This document shows, piece by piece, positions 56,701 to 64,000 of a stretch of 64,000 bases of DNA. The stretch comes from Jejuia sp043557195 (lineage in GTDB: Bacteria > Bacteroidota > Bacteroidia > Flavobacteriales > Flavobacteriaceae). Each line of letters opens with the position of its first letter. Position 1 is the first letter of the stretch. The translations under genes and the position numbers were made by a program. The stretch is from the NCBI GenBank assembly GCA_043557195.1, contig CP121314.1, positions 620,001 to 684,000 of the forward strand, written 5' to 3'. Below the pieces are notes generated by a model that saw nothing but the letters and a program-made list of their open reading frames with translations, made no database searches and was not told the origin of the DNA.

Positions 56701-57261
56701 AGCATTTTTATCAATAAAATCTAATGCTTTTTGTCCTGTATATCTAGTTAAATGTACTGTATCATTATCTATAGTTTTATAATAGTAGCCTCGTCTATCT
56801 TTATAACGGTTATTTCTATCATAAGATTCGTACTCATCAAATTGTTTATCTAATTCATTGTAGCGCACGCCATATTTACCGAAGAAACCTGTGTAATAGC
56901 CGTTATTTTTTAATACAGTTGGATAGGAATTTAACATGTATTCTTCTCGCACGTTGCCCGTTTGAAAATTAAAATTATGAGCTCTTTCATGTAGACCCGT
57001 AAAAAGACTAGCTCTACTAGCGGCACAAATTGGTGTAGTTACTATGGCTGTATGAAAATAGGTTCCAGATTTAGCCAAATCATCCATTTCAGGGGTTTCA
57101 ACAAATTCATTACCTGCATAACCAATTGCATCAAAACGTTGGTCATCCGTAAGGATAAAAATGATATTAGGCTTTTCACTACTGTTCTTATGTTGTGCAG
57201 TAGATATATTAAAACTGTATAAAGCACTTAAAAGAATTAAAAAAAAACTGTTTTTGCACAT
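53734..57261 (-). CDS. Bifunctional S1 sulfatase (S1_25-like)-GH78 alpha-L-rhamnosidase fusion
   Basis: 1175 residues. Signal peptide 1-22 (ISTAQ). The sulfatase part (about 28-470) has IIFILTDDQRFDAIGYAG and the formylglycine motif ICAASR with C79; its Pro position is Ala, giving C-x-A-x-R, which is allowed. VIVMGDNGYFLGERQFAGKW follows. The GH78 part (about 480-1175) starts with an Fn3-like domain and holds GDRERIPYEADAY with general acid E767. The enzyme should first remove 3-sulfate from terminal rhamnose and then release the rhamnose. The same fusion is known from the F. agariphila ulvan locus (P36, from memory). First gene of the unit ending with GH105, with an operator upstream. Confidence 0.93.
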   Translation of the reverse strand: MCKNSFFLILLSALYSFNISTAQHKNSSEKPNIIFILTDDQRFDAIGYAGNEFVETPEMDDLAKSGTYFHTAIVTTPICAASRASLFTGLHERAHNFNFQTGNVREEYMLNSYPTVLKNNGYYTGFFGKYGVRYNELDKQFDEYESYDRNNRYKDRRGYYYKTIDNDTVHLTRYTGQKALDFIDKNATNEKPFCLSLSFSAPHAHDGAPKQYFWQSEMDNMLEDTTIPDPELGDDKYFMAQPKIVRDGFNRLRWTWRYDTPEKYQHSLKGYYRMISGIDLEIKKIREKLKEKGQDKNTVIIVMGDNGYFLGERQFAGKWLMYDNSIRVPLIVFDPRVNKHQDIKDMVLNIDVPQTIVDIAGVKAPETWQGKSLLPIVKQETNTIARDTILIEHIWDFEHIPPSEGVRTEEWKYFRYVNDQSIEELYNLKKDPQEINNLIGKKKYKAVADKLRAKLDELIKKNSNEYRAAPTDLTVELIREPSTDVEIFDLKPEFGWTVPLGSKFQGAYQILVASNQKSIDTNNGDVWDSGRVASSQSTNVEYQGKPLEIGKSYYWKVRIWEQENRLVDYSEAQKFTTGKSDSYIISTENKFITTEVKPVNFNKKGDLYTIDFGKAAFATMDFYYTAKTPHTLTVRVGEMANDDGSVNRTPPKKSNIRYQEIKVDVKPGQIKYQIKIHEDERNTRANKAVPLPNGFPPLVPFRYAEVEGAKNDLKAENFTQLAYHTYWDEEASSFESNNDILNQVWDLCKYSIKATTFNGLYVDGDRERIPYEADAYLNQLSHYTTDREYAMARRTIEYFMKNPTWPTEWQQHVPLLIYADYMYTGNTELIERYYEPLKHKSLFELSNEDGLITSTKVDATFMKKLGFPEGYKKPLTDIVDWPGPNFNGSKTKGERDGFVFKPYSTVINSFFYENMKIMAEFAKILGKTQEVLDFELRAAKAKKAVNEQMFDKERGIYIDGIGTEHASLHANMMPLAFGLVPEEHMASVVDYVKSRGMACSVYGAQFLMDGLYNAGESDYALDLLTDTSDRSWYNMIKIGSTITLEAWDNKYKNNLDWNHAWGAVPANVIPRGLWGIKPKTPGFGVATIKPQMSKLKSSEIEVPTVRGAIKGKYTYNGARLQTYEIEIPGNMVAEFSLNGLDGKDLIHNGKKVPSAFDSIRLAPGKHVIQLKINSF

Positions 57262-57322
57262 ACGATATTTCTTATATTTAATGTTTTCGGTTTACTGTTT
57301 CTTTGCATTAATTGGCAGAAGC

Positions 57323-57367
57323 TAAAATTAAAACATTAACATTCAAGTTCTGTCCTGCTGTATCCTG
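57323..57367 (-). promoter_or_regulatory. PUL operator plus -7 box for the sulfatase-GH78 unit
   Basis: Minus-strand CAGGATACAGCAGGACA (57351-57367), 20 nt, then TAATTTTA (57323-57330); leader 61 nt. Confidence 0.76.
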
Positions 57368-57430
57368 AAAGCTGTAAAATATAACGTAATTTCCTTATTA
57401 AAAATGCTTTCAAACTTTTTATAAAAAAAA

Positions 57431-57457
57431 CCTCCATTTAAATGGTTTAAATGGAGG
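57431..57457 (-). terminator. Rho-independent terminator after the SusCD-FAS1 unit
   Basis: CCTCCATTTAAA and TTTAAATGGAGG form a perfect 12-bp stem with a 3-nt loop, followed on the minus strand by eight T. Confidence 0.92.
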
Positions 57458-57513
57458 TTTTCTAACTAACTCAATTAACTTGCCAGTTATGAAAAGTTTT
57501 ATAGGGTATCCTA

Positions 57514-58566
57514 TTAAATTTCTGGCTCTGGTAATAAGACCTTATCGATAACATGAACAAGTCCATTTACTGCAGACAAATCGATTAACTCCGGCACAAA
57601 ATTGGCGGTTCTATCATTAGGGTCTGTAACCGTTAAATTAATAGGGTCTATAAAGATTAGTTCGTTTTTAAATGTTGGTATAGGAAAAGCTCTTCCTATA
57701 TCTATCATTTCTTGTGAAGTAATTGCCGCAATATCAATTAAATGCGCAAAAATTGCATCAGCTACCAACGATGAGTCTAAATCTTCTAGCTGAGTTACCC
57801 CTTGTTCAGCTAACAAATCCGCAAAGGCATCGTTTGTTGGCATAAACAACGTTCTGTCAGCACCTGGGTCTACTAGTCTAAATCTTAAATTAGGCCCATT
57901 ACCGTTTTCATCTCTTGCTGTTTGAGCAAAATCCACGGCTTCATTAAAAATTGATAGTGACGGGATCATTTTAGATAAATCCAGCAATACAGGTAAGTCT
58001 ATAACCGCATCCACAACGTGAATCACCCCGTTATTTGCATCAACGTCAGGCGTAATAACATTGGATTCACCATTGATTGTAACCCCATTTGACGTATCGA
58101 TGTACATCGATATATTTCTTGGGTTAGCCCTAGGCCCTACTACGGCCATAGATGTTGTTAATCCTGCCGTCAAATCAGCAGCTTTTAACTCGCCCTCCAA
58201 TATATGGTTCATTACAAGATTTTCAATGAGCTCTATGTCCAACAAGGTTATATCATCGATTTCATTACTGTCCAACCAAGCCTGAAAAGCTGTGTCATTA
58301 GGCACAAATAATGTAGTATTACCTGGCACATTAAATTCTGAAAGAATTTTAAAACTACCAAACTCTTCTATGGCACGCATAGCGGTTTCCATAATACTAA
58401 AGTCTTCTCTAGCAATAATAAATTGCGTTAAAGTTTCTGGGTTTTCTACTTCTCCTACCTCAAAAGGAATATAAAATGCTTCATCCTCTGGAAAGTTACA
58501 TGATAACATCATTAAGGATGCTAATATGCACGTAGAAAAATATTTTATAAATTTTGTTTTATTCAT
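57514..58566 (-). CDS. Two-domain fasciclin (FAS1) lipoprotein
   Basis: About 350 residues from the ATG at 58566; an upstream in-frame TTG at 58605 adds 13 residues before the signal and is less likely. Start MNKTKFIKYFSTCILASLMMLSC gives a lipobox Cys. Two FAS1 domains follow: TLFVPNDTAFQAWL with NHILEGELKAADL and NNGVIHVVDAVIDLP, then TLFMPTNDAFADLLAEQ and VNGLVHVIDKVLLPEPEI. FAS1 domains bind proteins or surfaces; as the last gene behind SusCD it is probably an accessory surface glycan-binding or anchoring protein. It follows the neighbouring FAS1-like gene by 52 nt. Confidence 0.88.
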   Translation of the reverse strand: MNKTKFIKYFSTCILASLMMLSCNFPEDEAFYIPFEVGEVENPETLTQFIIAREDFSIMETAMRAIEEFGSFKILSEFNVPGNTTLFVPNDTAFQAWLDSNEIDDITLLDIELIENLVMNHILEGELKAADLTAGLTTSMAVVGPRANPRNISMYIDTSNGVTINGESNVITPDVDANNGVIHVVDAVIDLPVLLDLSKMIPSLSIFNEAVDFAQTARDENGNGPNLRFRLVDPGADRTLFMPTNDAFADLLAEQGVTQLEDLDSSLVADAIFAHLIDIAAITSQEMIDIGRAFPIPTFKNELIFIDPINLTVTDPNDRTANFVPELIDLSAVNGLVHVIDKVLLPEPEI

Positions 58567-58618
58567 TTTTGTTTGTTTTATGTAAGATTTAATCTTATTT
58601 GACAACTATAGCTAATTA

Positions 58619-59434
58619 TTAATCTACAGAGAAATTATCGTACAACGAGTAGGGTTGATAGCGTACCGTATCATTTAAGTAGTGGCCTAAACCATTGCTA
58701 AATACGTAGTTATGCGATCTAATCCTTTCGTCAAAACCTGGCCCTATAGCAGTATCTATTAAAGGTGCCGTACCATTATTAGCTCGCATTCTCCATTCAA
58801 TATCGCGTCTTAACGCCATTGGCGCCTTTTCTGAAGATAAGCCTGTTGGCTCACCAGTTGCTGCATCTATATTTAAAATGGGCAACAAGGTTTTAAACAG
58901 AAAATCCTTGTCAAAAATGGTAATCTTAGGTACCTGTCCCACTTCCTCCTCAAGAATATGGTACTTTAATATTGCCTTTAATCTATTAATCTGGTGTGGC
59001 TCAGTGATAGTGGCCATTAACGTATCTGGATTAACCCTTGACCTACCACCTTGGGTTACCCCGGTAACAGCTCTAATAATGTCCCTATCTGGGTTTCCTC
59101 CTGTAAAGGCATTATTATTCAACAAGAAATAGGTTCTTCTAGTAGCTGTTTGGCTATATAAGTCTTCATAGCCAACGTGTTTAATAGCCGCTATCATCAA
59201 ATCCAACTCTTCACCATTCAACTCTTTTCTATTTTGATCATCAATAATATCCGTAGTAGTTCTAGATTGGATATACTCCCATGCTGTCATATTAGCAAAA
59301 GGATCACCAAAAGTATTTTCTGGTTTAAAGTTATATGGTTCTTGCAGCTCTAAAGTACAAGAGCTTAATATAATTGCTGAACAAACAGCGATTATGCCTT
59401 TTATATATGTTTTCATAATTTTTTTATTTATCAT
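58619..59434 (-). CDS. FAS1-like lipoprotein coupled to SusD
   Basis: About 271 residues. I take the ATG at 59434, which overlaps the SusD stop in TAATG and suggests translational coupling; a second ATG at 59416 (MKTYIKGIIAVC) is also possible. Lipoprotein signal with LSSC, then TLELQEPYNFKPENTFGD. The remainder is a divergent FAS1 domain (FLLNNNAFTGG, RLKAILKYHILEEEVGQVP, LGHYLNDTVRYQPY). It sits between SusD and the two-domain FAS1 gene in the same unit. A role in surface glycan binding next to SusD is inferred. Confidence 0.8.
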   Translation of the reverse strand: MINKKIMKTYIKGIIAVCSAIILSSCTLELQEPYNFKPENTFGDPFANMTAWEYIQSRTTTDIIDDQNRKELNGEELDLMIAAIKHVGYEDLYSQTATRRTYFLLNNNAFTGGNPDRDIIRAVTGVTQGGRSRVNPDTLMATITEPHQINRLKAILKYHILEEEVGQVPKITIFDKDFLFKTLLPILNIDAATGEPTGLSSEKAPMALRRDIEWRMRANNGTAPLIDTAIGPGFDERIRSHNYVFSNGLGHYLNDTVRYQPYSLYDNFSVD

Positions 59435-60987
59435 TACCAACCTGAATTTTGTATCAACAAATCATTTTCCAATAGATGTTCTATAAAAATAGGCCACACA
59501 ATTTGATCTACTCCAAAAGGAATAATCTCTCGTTCTTGTAATATAGGTGTCATTACTTCAATTGCCTTATTATTTCTTACCAAATCCCACCATCTTTTAC
59601 CTTCACCAAATAACTCCAATTGGCGTTCAACCAGCAAAAAGTCTAGTTGCTCGTCAAAAGTAGTTCCAAAATCTGCTTCTGTTGCCAAAGGCAATTGTCT
59701 GGCTGTTCTAACGTCATTTATTAATTTTAGTGCTTCTGGTGCATTATCTAATTTTAATTCAGCCTCTGCCAATAATAGTATCATATCAGCAAAACGATAT
59801 ACCGGAAGGTTAGTATCATCGTCATTAGGATCTATATGTGATCGGTTCTTAGTCCATTTTGCACATCTAGCCTCACCCGGATCAGCAGACCCTAAACCAT
59901 CTTCCATAAATGCGTTTTCATTTCTAGTTGCAAAATGTCTCCAATCACCATATATAGGCTCTGTATATGTAGTATCGGGCTCCACTACTTCTCTAGTAAA
60001 TACAGGTGGTGTGTCAGGATATTTAGTAGCCCAACCCAATGAATCATTTGGAAATCTCTCAGACCATTGCAAGTCAGCCACTTCTGAAATTGTACTTATA
60101 GCAGCGCCTGCCATATAAGCCCTGGCAACACCTGATGTGGTTTCTTCCAATTCATAATGGATTGAAAAAATAAGTTCTGGACCACTTTGCACTTTGCCTG
60201 GACCATCAGGAAACTCTGCAGTACTTGGCTGGTTTATAAATAAATCTTGCCAAGCCTGAGGTGTTTGCACTAAACTATGCGTTCCAAGAACAATTAGTTT
60301 TTGAATAGCTTCTTTTGCTAGTTGCTCCTCTTTTTCCCACATGTATACTTCTGCTTGCAATGCCAAAACACCTGATTTCGAAAATCTGAATTCCGACTGT
60401 AATATTGAAATATATTCTTCGGCCTTTTTCATATCAGCAACCACAACATCTTGAATAATTTCAGCATACGGTGTAGCAGGTCGCTTAGCTTCTGCTCTAG
60501 TGGATACAGGCGCAAGAAATACAGGAGCACCACCCCAAACTCTAGCAATATCAAAATATACTTTAGCTCTAATGGCATGTGCTTCCCCAACAATGTTAAG
60601 GTCTACACCTTCAACATTATCGGCAGCAACGATAATTCTATTTACTCTATCGATTACTCGATAAAGATTTGCCCATCTTAGATAGCCTTCTCCTGGATCT
60701 AAAGCACTATCGTGCAAAGAGTTTCTAGAGGCATTATTTCCATTAGGTTGAAAATTATCGGACCTAAACTCACCCGTATTTAAAGCAAACTGACTGTACG
60801 CAATTTGTACTGCATCATAAGCCCCTATCAAAGCAGATTCTAATTCTGCGTTGTTGCTGTAAAACGACTCTGGAGAGACTTCACTTACAGGAAGTTCTTC
60901 TACAAAATCATCACAGGAATAAAACATTCCCACTGTAGCGATAAAAAGCATCACTACTTTTAATTTGTTTAATTTATAATCTATCAT
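59434..60987 (-). CDS. SusD/RagB family lipoprotein (second pair)
   Basis: 517 residues. Lipobox at C25 (MFYSC) followed by DDFVEELPVSEVSPESFY. SusD features: ALIGAYDAVQIAYSQF, RVNRIIVAADNVEGVD, HAIRAKVYFDIARVWGGAP, YRFADMILLLAEAELKLDN, ALKLINDVRTARQLP and RQLELFGEGKRWWDLVRNN. Partner of the SusC at 60999. It lies 11 nt behind SusC and its stop overlaps the start of the FAS1-like gene. It differs markedly from the SusD at 7761-9344, which suggests two import systems for different ulvan fragments. Confidence 0.95.
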   Translation of the reverse strand: MIDYKLNKLKVVMLFIATVGMFYSCDDFVEELPVSEVSPESFYSNNAELESALIGAYDAVQIAYSQFALNTGEFRSDNFQPNGNNASRNSLHDSALDPGEGYLRWANLYRVIDRVNRIIVAADNVEGVDLNIVGEAHAIRAKVYFDIARVWGGAPVFLAPVSTRAEAKRPATPYAEIIQDVVVADMKKAEEYISILQSEFRFSKSGVLALQAEVYMWEKEEQLAKEAIQKLIVLGTHSLVQTPQAWQDLFINQPSTAEFPDGPGKVQSGPELIFSIHYELEETTSGVARAYMAGAAISTISEVADLQWSERFPNDSLGWATKYPDTPPVFTREVVEPDTTYTEPIYGDWRHFATRNENAFMEDGLGSADPGEARCAKWTKNRSHIDPNDDDTNLPVYRFADMILLLAEAELKLDNAPEALKLINDVRTARQLPLATEADFGTTFDEQLDFLLVERQLELFGEGKRWWDLVRNNKAIEVMTPILQEREIIPFGVDQIVWPIFIEHLLENDLLIQNSGW

Positions 60988-60998
60988 AACTGTTTTTT

Positions 60999-63900
60999 TT
61001 AAAATTGAGCGCGTACCGTTAATATAAACTCTCTATCGTTTGGATATCTTAGAGCATCTTCACTAGGTGTTAAAGGATTGCCTCTAGTACCAAATTCTGG
61101 GTTATACCCTGGGTAGTTAGTCCAGGTCAACAAATTATTAATAGCGAAATTTAGGCTTAATCTTTTCATTCCTATATCAAAAGATTCTAAAATATCTTTA
61201 GGAAAATCATAACCTATACGCACATATCGCCATTTTATAAAGCTTCCATCAGACACATACGTACTGTTGGCAGTACTTCCTGAGAAATCAAATCTGTTTT
61301 GAATTCTAGCGGCACCACTCTGTAAGATAGGATACTGCGCTAAATCTCCTTGGTTTTGCCATGCGTTATTTAATCTATCAGGTGAAACGGTTAGCACAGC
61401 AGCTCTTAAACTGTTTCTGTCATGATCGTAACGTCTGTAGATATCATTTCCAAAGCTATAATCGAACAACGTACTAAATGTCCAGTTTTTATATGTAATA
61501 TCATGGGTAAATCCACCAAAAACTGTCGGTAAACCATTCCCTAATATTTGTTCATCTTCACTGTCGATTATAAAATCACCATTAACATCTTCCCAAAAAT
61601 AATCACCGCCTCGTAAAATATTACCACTTGAATGCTCTAACTGCTTTATTTCTCCATCAGTTGGATAAAGATCCCCGTTACCTCTGCTATATGATCCTAA
61701 GAAAAATCCGTTAGCATCAAAATTTGGGAATAATTGTTCTCCATCAGGTGTAAATGCATTAGATTCATCATATTGAAATACACCAAAATTATTATAGCCC
61801 CAAATGTTTCCGATAGGCTCACCTTCACGCGTTACAAAACGACCAGTAAAAATATCTTCATCTAATTCTAGAACTTCATTTTCAACAAATCCAATATTAA
61901 AACCTGCTCTCCAAGAGAAGTCTTTGTTTTGTACTATTGTTCCGTTAATACTTAAATCTATACCCTTGTTTTCTACTACACCACGGTTTTCTCTTATATT
62001 CGCAAAACCAGACTCTTCAGGTATTTCAGAGTTTACAAGTAATCCATCAGTCAATTTTCGCCATAAATCAAAAGAAACATTTAATCTTCTACCTTTAAAT
62101 AAGCTTAAATCGAAACCTAAATTGGTTGTTTCGGTTTCCTCCCATCTTAAATCTTGGTTTCCTAATCTTACTGGAGCAAAACCTGCTTCTGCATTATATA
62201 TAAACCCAGGTTCTAAAGAACTCAAAAATGCGTAATTAGGAATCCTGTCGTTACCAACGATACCATAACTAGCTCTAATTAAAAAATTCTTAACTAAACC
62301 ATTATTCTTTAAGAAATTTTCATTACTTATTCTCCATCCTACATTCGCAGAAGGGAAATAACCGAATGCATTATTTTTACCAAATCTAGAAGAACCATCC
62401 CTACGCAATGTAGCCCCAATTAAATACTTATTATCAAAATCGTAATTAAACCCTGTGAAAAGTGAAAATATTCCTTCTCGTTGATTTAGAGTAGCATCAC
62501 CTCCAGCTGTATCAGGTAATAGAAATTCAGGGTCGGCATTATTAAGTGTTTCTATCAAGTCATTTGAAAATCTTGTATCAAGTTTAAGGTTCTCTCTCCA
62601 ATCTCTTTGAATTTGCATACCTGCAAAAGCAGCAAGTGAATGCTTACCCCAATCTTGTTTGAAGTTAAGCGTATTATCCTGCTGAATACCATACATTAAA
62701 TCATGACGCTCTCCTCCTGTAGCAAAACCATCTCTAAAGTTTCTTGGGTCTAGTACTGAAGGTGTAAAAGTTTCTCTTTTATCATAAAAGAAATCTATAC
62801 CAAACTGCGATCTTATAGATAGTGCAGGTGTCAATTGATACTGTGCATAGCTAAACACATTACCTCTGTAACGGCTTCTATCATTTTTTCTAAGCAGTGC
62901 ATTTTGTATTGGGTTTAAACTAAACTTACGTGGAGAACCTGGTGTAAAAGTACCATCTGGTTCAAATAAAGGTAAATAGGCAACTCTATTTAAAAGGTGC
63001 CCAAGCACAGGCCCTGCAGGAGTACTATTAGTAAACTCGTAAGATAAGTTAATCAACGTTCCTATTTTAAATTTATCATTTGGTGTAATGTCAACCTTTA
63101 AACGTGTATTAATTCTTTTATGACCACTATTTAGAATTAGTCCTTCCTCATTAAAGAAACCAGTATTCCAATAAAATGATGCTTTATCAGAACCGCCACT
63201 AACTGCAACATTGGTTTGATGTCTTACAGCTGGTCTTGTTACTAATTTCTGTAAATCAAATGAATTTCTGGTTACTAAACTAAGAGAATCTCGAGCAATA
63301 GGTCCCCAAGTGATGCCCTGTCTCTCTTCTTGTTCTAAACGCTGGTTTGCGTTTGGTGCTGGCAAATCGCCAACTAACTGATTTATACCAGTTACCGTTG
63401 TAATATCTAAATTCAGTTTACCAGTCTTTCCTTTTTTTGTTGTAATAATAACAACTCCATTACCTGCTTGAGCACCGTAAATAGCTGCAGTAGCACCATC
63501 TTTAATAACCTCTAACGATGCAATATCATTTGGGTCTAGGTTATCTATATCAAACGTTTGTTGCCCGTCAACTACATATAAAGGCCCCGTTGCACCTGCC
63601 GTTAAAGTGGACAAACCGCGAATACGAATGTCAAAACCTTCTCCTGGCCCGTTGTTGGTTACAACCTGAACACCAGATAATTGCCCTTGGATACCCTGTA
63701 GAGGATCAATAGGCGCAGATTTCTCAATATCTTCTGATTTAATTGTTTCTACAGCACCTAGTATTTTTTCTCTCTTAACCTGTTGAAACCCGATTACCAC
63801 GACTTCCTCTAAACCTTCTACATCTTCCTCTAAAGTTATGTTTACTGTGCTTTGGTTTTCCACAGACACTTCTTGTGTTTTATAACCAATGTAAGAGAAT

Positions 63901-64000
63901 ACTAAAATTTTGTTCCCAGATGTTAATAGTAATGAGAAATTTCCATCAAAATCTGTTACCGCACCTTGTCTTGTACCTTTTTGCAATACATTTACACCAG
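60999..64000 (-). CDS. SusC/RagA TonB-dependent transporter (second pair), 5' end outside window
   Basis: About 1000 residues are visible. The frame runs off the right edge upstream of a TTG at 63986; the codons before it continue GVNVLQKGTRQGAV as in a carboxypeptidase-like domain, so the start is beyond the window. TonB box region (EEVVVIGFQQVKREK), plug (LQGIQGQLSGVQVV, FDIRIRGLST, SLEVIKDGATAAIYGAQAG) and barrel to the terminal Phe (EFILTVRAQF) are intact. It imports oligosaccharides with SusD at 59434. The upstream regulatory region is not in view, so the shared operator cannot be checked here. Confidence 0.95.
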   Translation of the reverse strand, partial: GVNVLQKGTRQGAVTDFDGNFSLLLTSGNKILVFSYIGYKTQEVSVENQSTVNITLEEDVEGLEEVVVIGFQQVKREKILGAVETIKSEDIEKSAPIDPLQGIQGQLSGVQVVTNNGPGEGFDIRIRGLSTLTAGATGPLYVVDGQQTFDIDNLDPNDIASLEVIKDGATAAIYGAQAGNGVVIITTKKGKTGKLNLDITTVTGINQLVGDLPAPNANQRLEQEERQGITWGPIARDSLSLVTRNSFDLQKLVTRPAVRHQTNVAVSGGSDKASFYWNTGFFNEEGLILNSGHKRINTRLKVDITPNDKFKIGTLINLSYEFTNSTPAGPVLGHLLNRVAYLPLFEPDGTFTPGSPRKFSLNPIQNALLRKNDRSRYRGNVFSYAQYQLTPALSIRSQFGIDFFYDKRETFTPSVLDPRNFRDGFATGGERHDLMYGIQQDNTLNFKQDWGKHSLAAFAGMQIQRDWRENLKLDTRFSNDLIETLNNADPEFLLPDTAGGDATLNQREGIFSLFTGFNYDFDNKYLIGATLRRDGSSRFGKNNAFGYFPSANVGWRISNENFLKNNGLVKNFLIRASYGIVGNDRIPNYAFLSSLEPGFIYNAEAGFAPVRLGNQDLRWEETETTNLGFDLSLFKGRRLNVSFDLWRKLTDGLLVNSEIPEESGFANIRENRGVVENKGIDLSINGTIVQNKDFSWRAGFNIGFVENEVLELDEDIFTGRFVTREGEPIGNIWGYNNFGVFQYDESNAFTPDGEQLFPNFDANGFFLGSYSRGNGDLYPTDGEIKQLEHSSGNILRGGDYFWEDVNGDFIIDSEDEQILGNGLPTVFGGFTHDITYKNWTFSTLFDYSFGNDIYRRYDHDRNSLRAAVLTVSPDRLNNAWQNQGDLAQYPILQSGAARIQNRFDFSGSTANSTYVSDGSFIKWRYVRIGYDFPKDILESFDIGMKRLSLNFAINNLLTWTNYPGYNPEFGTRGNPLTPSEDALRYPNDREFILTVRAQF

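Noticed and set aside
61804..62235. Plus-strand ORF of 143 codons inside the SusC gene
   Set aside because: Antisense to a clear SusC barrel, low-complexity Ser/Lys-rich translation, no promoter or family resemblance.
1..64000. Rhamnogalacturonan or pectin as substrate, suggested by GH78, GH106, GH105 and GH43
   Set aside because: Several S1 sulfatases, PL28, BNR_4 lyases and the sulfatase-GH78 fusion point to a sulfated rhamnose polymer, and no PL1, PL9, PL10, PL11 or GH28 is seen.
1..64000. CRISPR array, tRNA, rRNA, insertion sequence or phage genes
   Set aside because: I saw no regularly spaced repeats, no tRNA-like or rRNA sequence, and no transposase or integrase. The only multi-copy DNA elements are the operators and the small intergenic repeats.

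Overview
The window is a large ulvan-type polysaccharide utilization locus (PUL) from a marine Bacteroidetes bacterium, most likely a member of Flavobacteriaceae. The base composition is AT-rich. There are two SusC/SusD pairs, many Bacteroidetes-type lipoproteins, C-terminal type IX secretion (T9SS) sorting domains and TAnnTTTG-like -7 boxes. The substrate call rests on a PL28 ulvan lyase, two BNR_4 beta-propeller lyases that keep the PL24/PL25 catalytic His pair, four S1 sulfatase domains, a sulfatase-GH78 fusion, GH78 and GH106 rhamnosidases, a GH105 unsaturated uronyl hydrolase, xylosidase-type GH3/GH43 enzymes and an L-rhamnose mutarotase. The content resembles the Formosa agariphila ulvan PUL as I remember it, but the PL28 here carries two ulvan-binding-type modules, so I do not assign a species.

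Layout from right to left, following minus-strand transcription. (1) 64000-57514: SusC (cut by the window edge), SusD and two FAS1 lipoproteins. (2) 57261-48903: sulfatase-GH78 fusion, GH43, GH3, GH105. (3) 48685-43963: GH39-like enzyme with two CBMs, then an S1 sulfatase. (4) 43876-35600: three single-gene units, GH106, BNR_4 lyase and PL28. (5) 35343-31983: a Tat-exported toroid enzyme (possible oligosaccharide dehydratase) and a sulfatase. (6) 31098-31967 (+): a PL28-like lipoprotein. (7) 30909-25486: a planctomycete-type cytochrome c (DUF2231/DUF1549/DUF1553), a DUF1501 protein and an NHL propeller. (8) 25050-14768: GH78, GH43, sulfatase, DUF1080, and then GH2 under its own promoter. (9) 12631-14662 (+): a nucleoside-hydrolase-like secreted protein and an outer-membrane barrel protein. 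(10) 12399-4018: a second SusC/SusD, then GH5-GH3. (11) 3707-1: an unknown T9SS protein, RhaM, and a second BNR_4 lyase cut by the left edge.

Predicted division of labour: T9SS lyases and CBM enzymes cut ulvan at or outside the cell surface, SusCD complexes import oligosaccharides, and lipoprotein or periplasmic sulfatases, GH105, rhamnosidases and xylosidases reduce them to monosaccharides. RhaM then interconverts L-rhamnose anomers.

The most striking observation is a shared composite promoter found 15 times, once in front of nearly every transcription unit and always in the orientation of the gene. It is a tandem heptamer CAkGAYA-N3-CAGGAYA, then 20 nt, then a TAnnTTT(A/G) -7 box. It defines one regulon with an activator site overlapping the -33 region; no regulator gene lies in the window. 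The best candidate for an undescribed enzymatic system is the co-regulated cytochrome c/DUF1501/NHL triad, whose cytochrome protein carries an inserted jelly-roll domain resembling the N-terminal domain of the neighbouring GH78.
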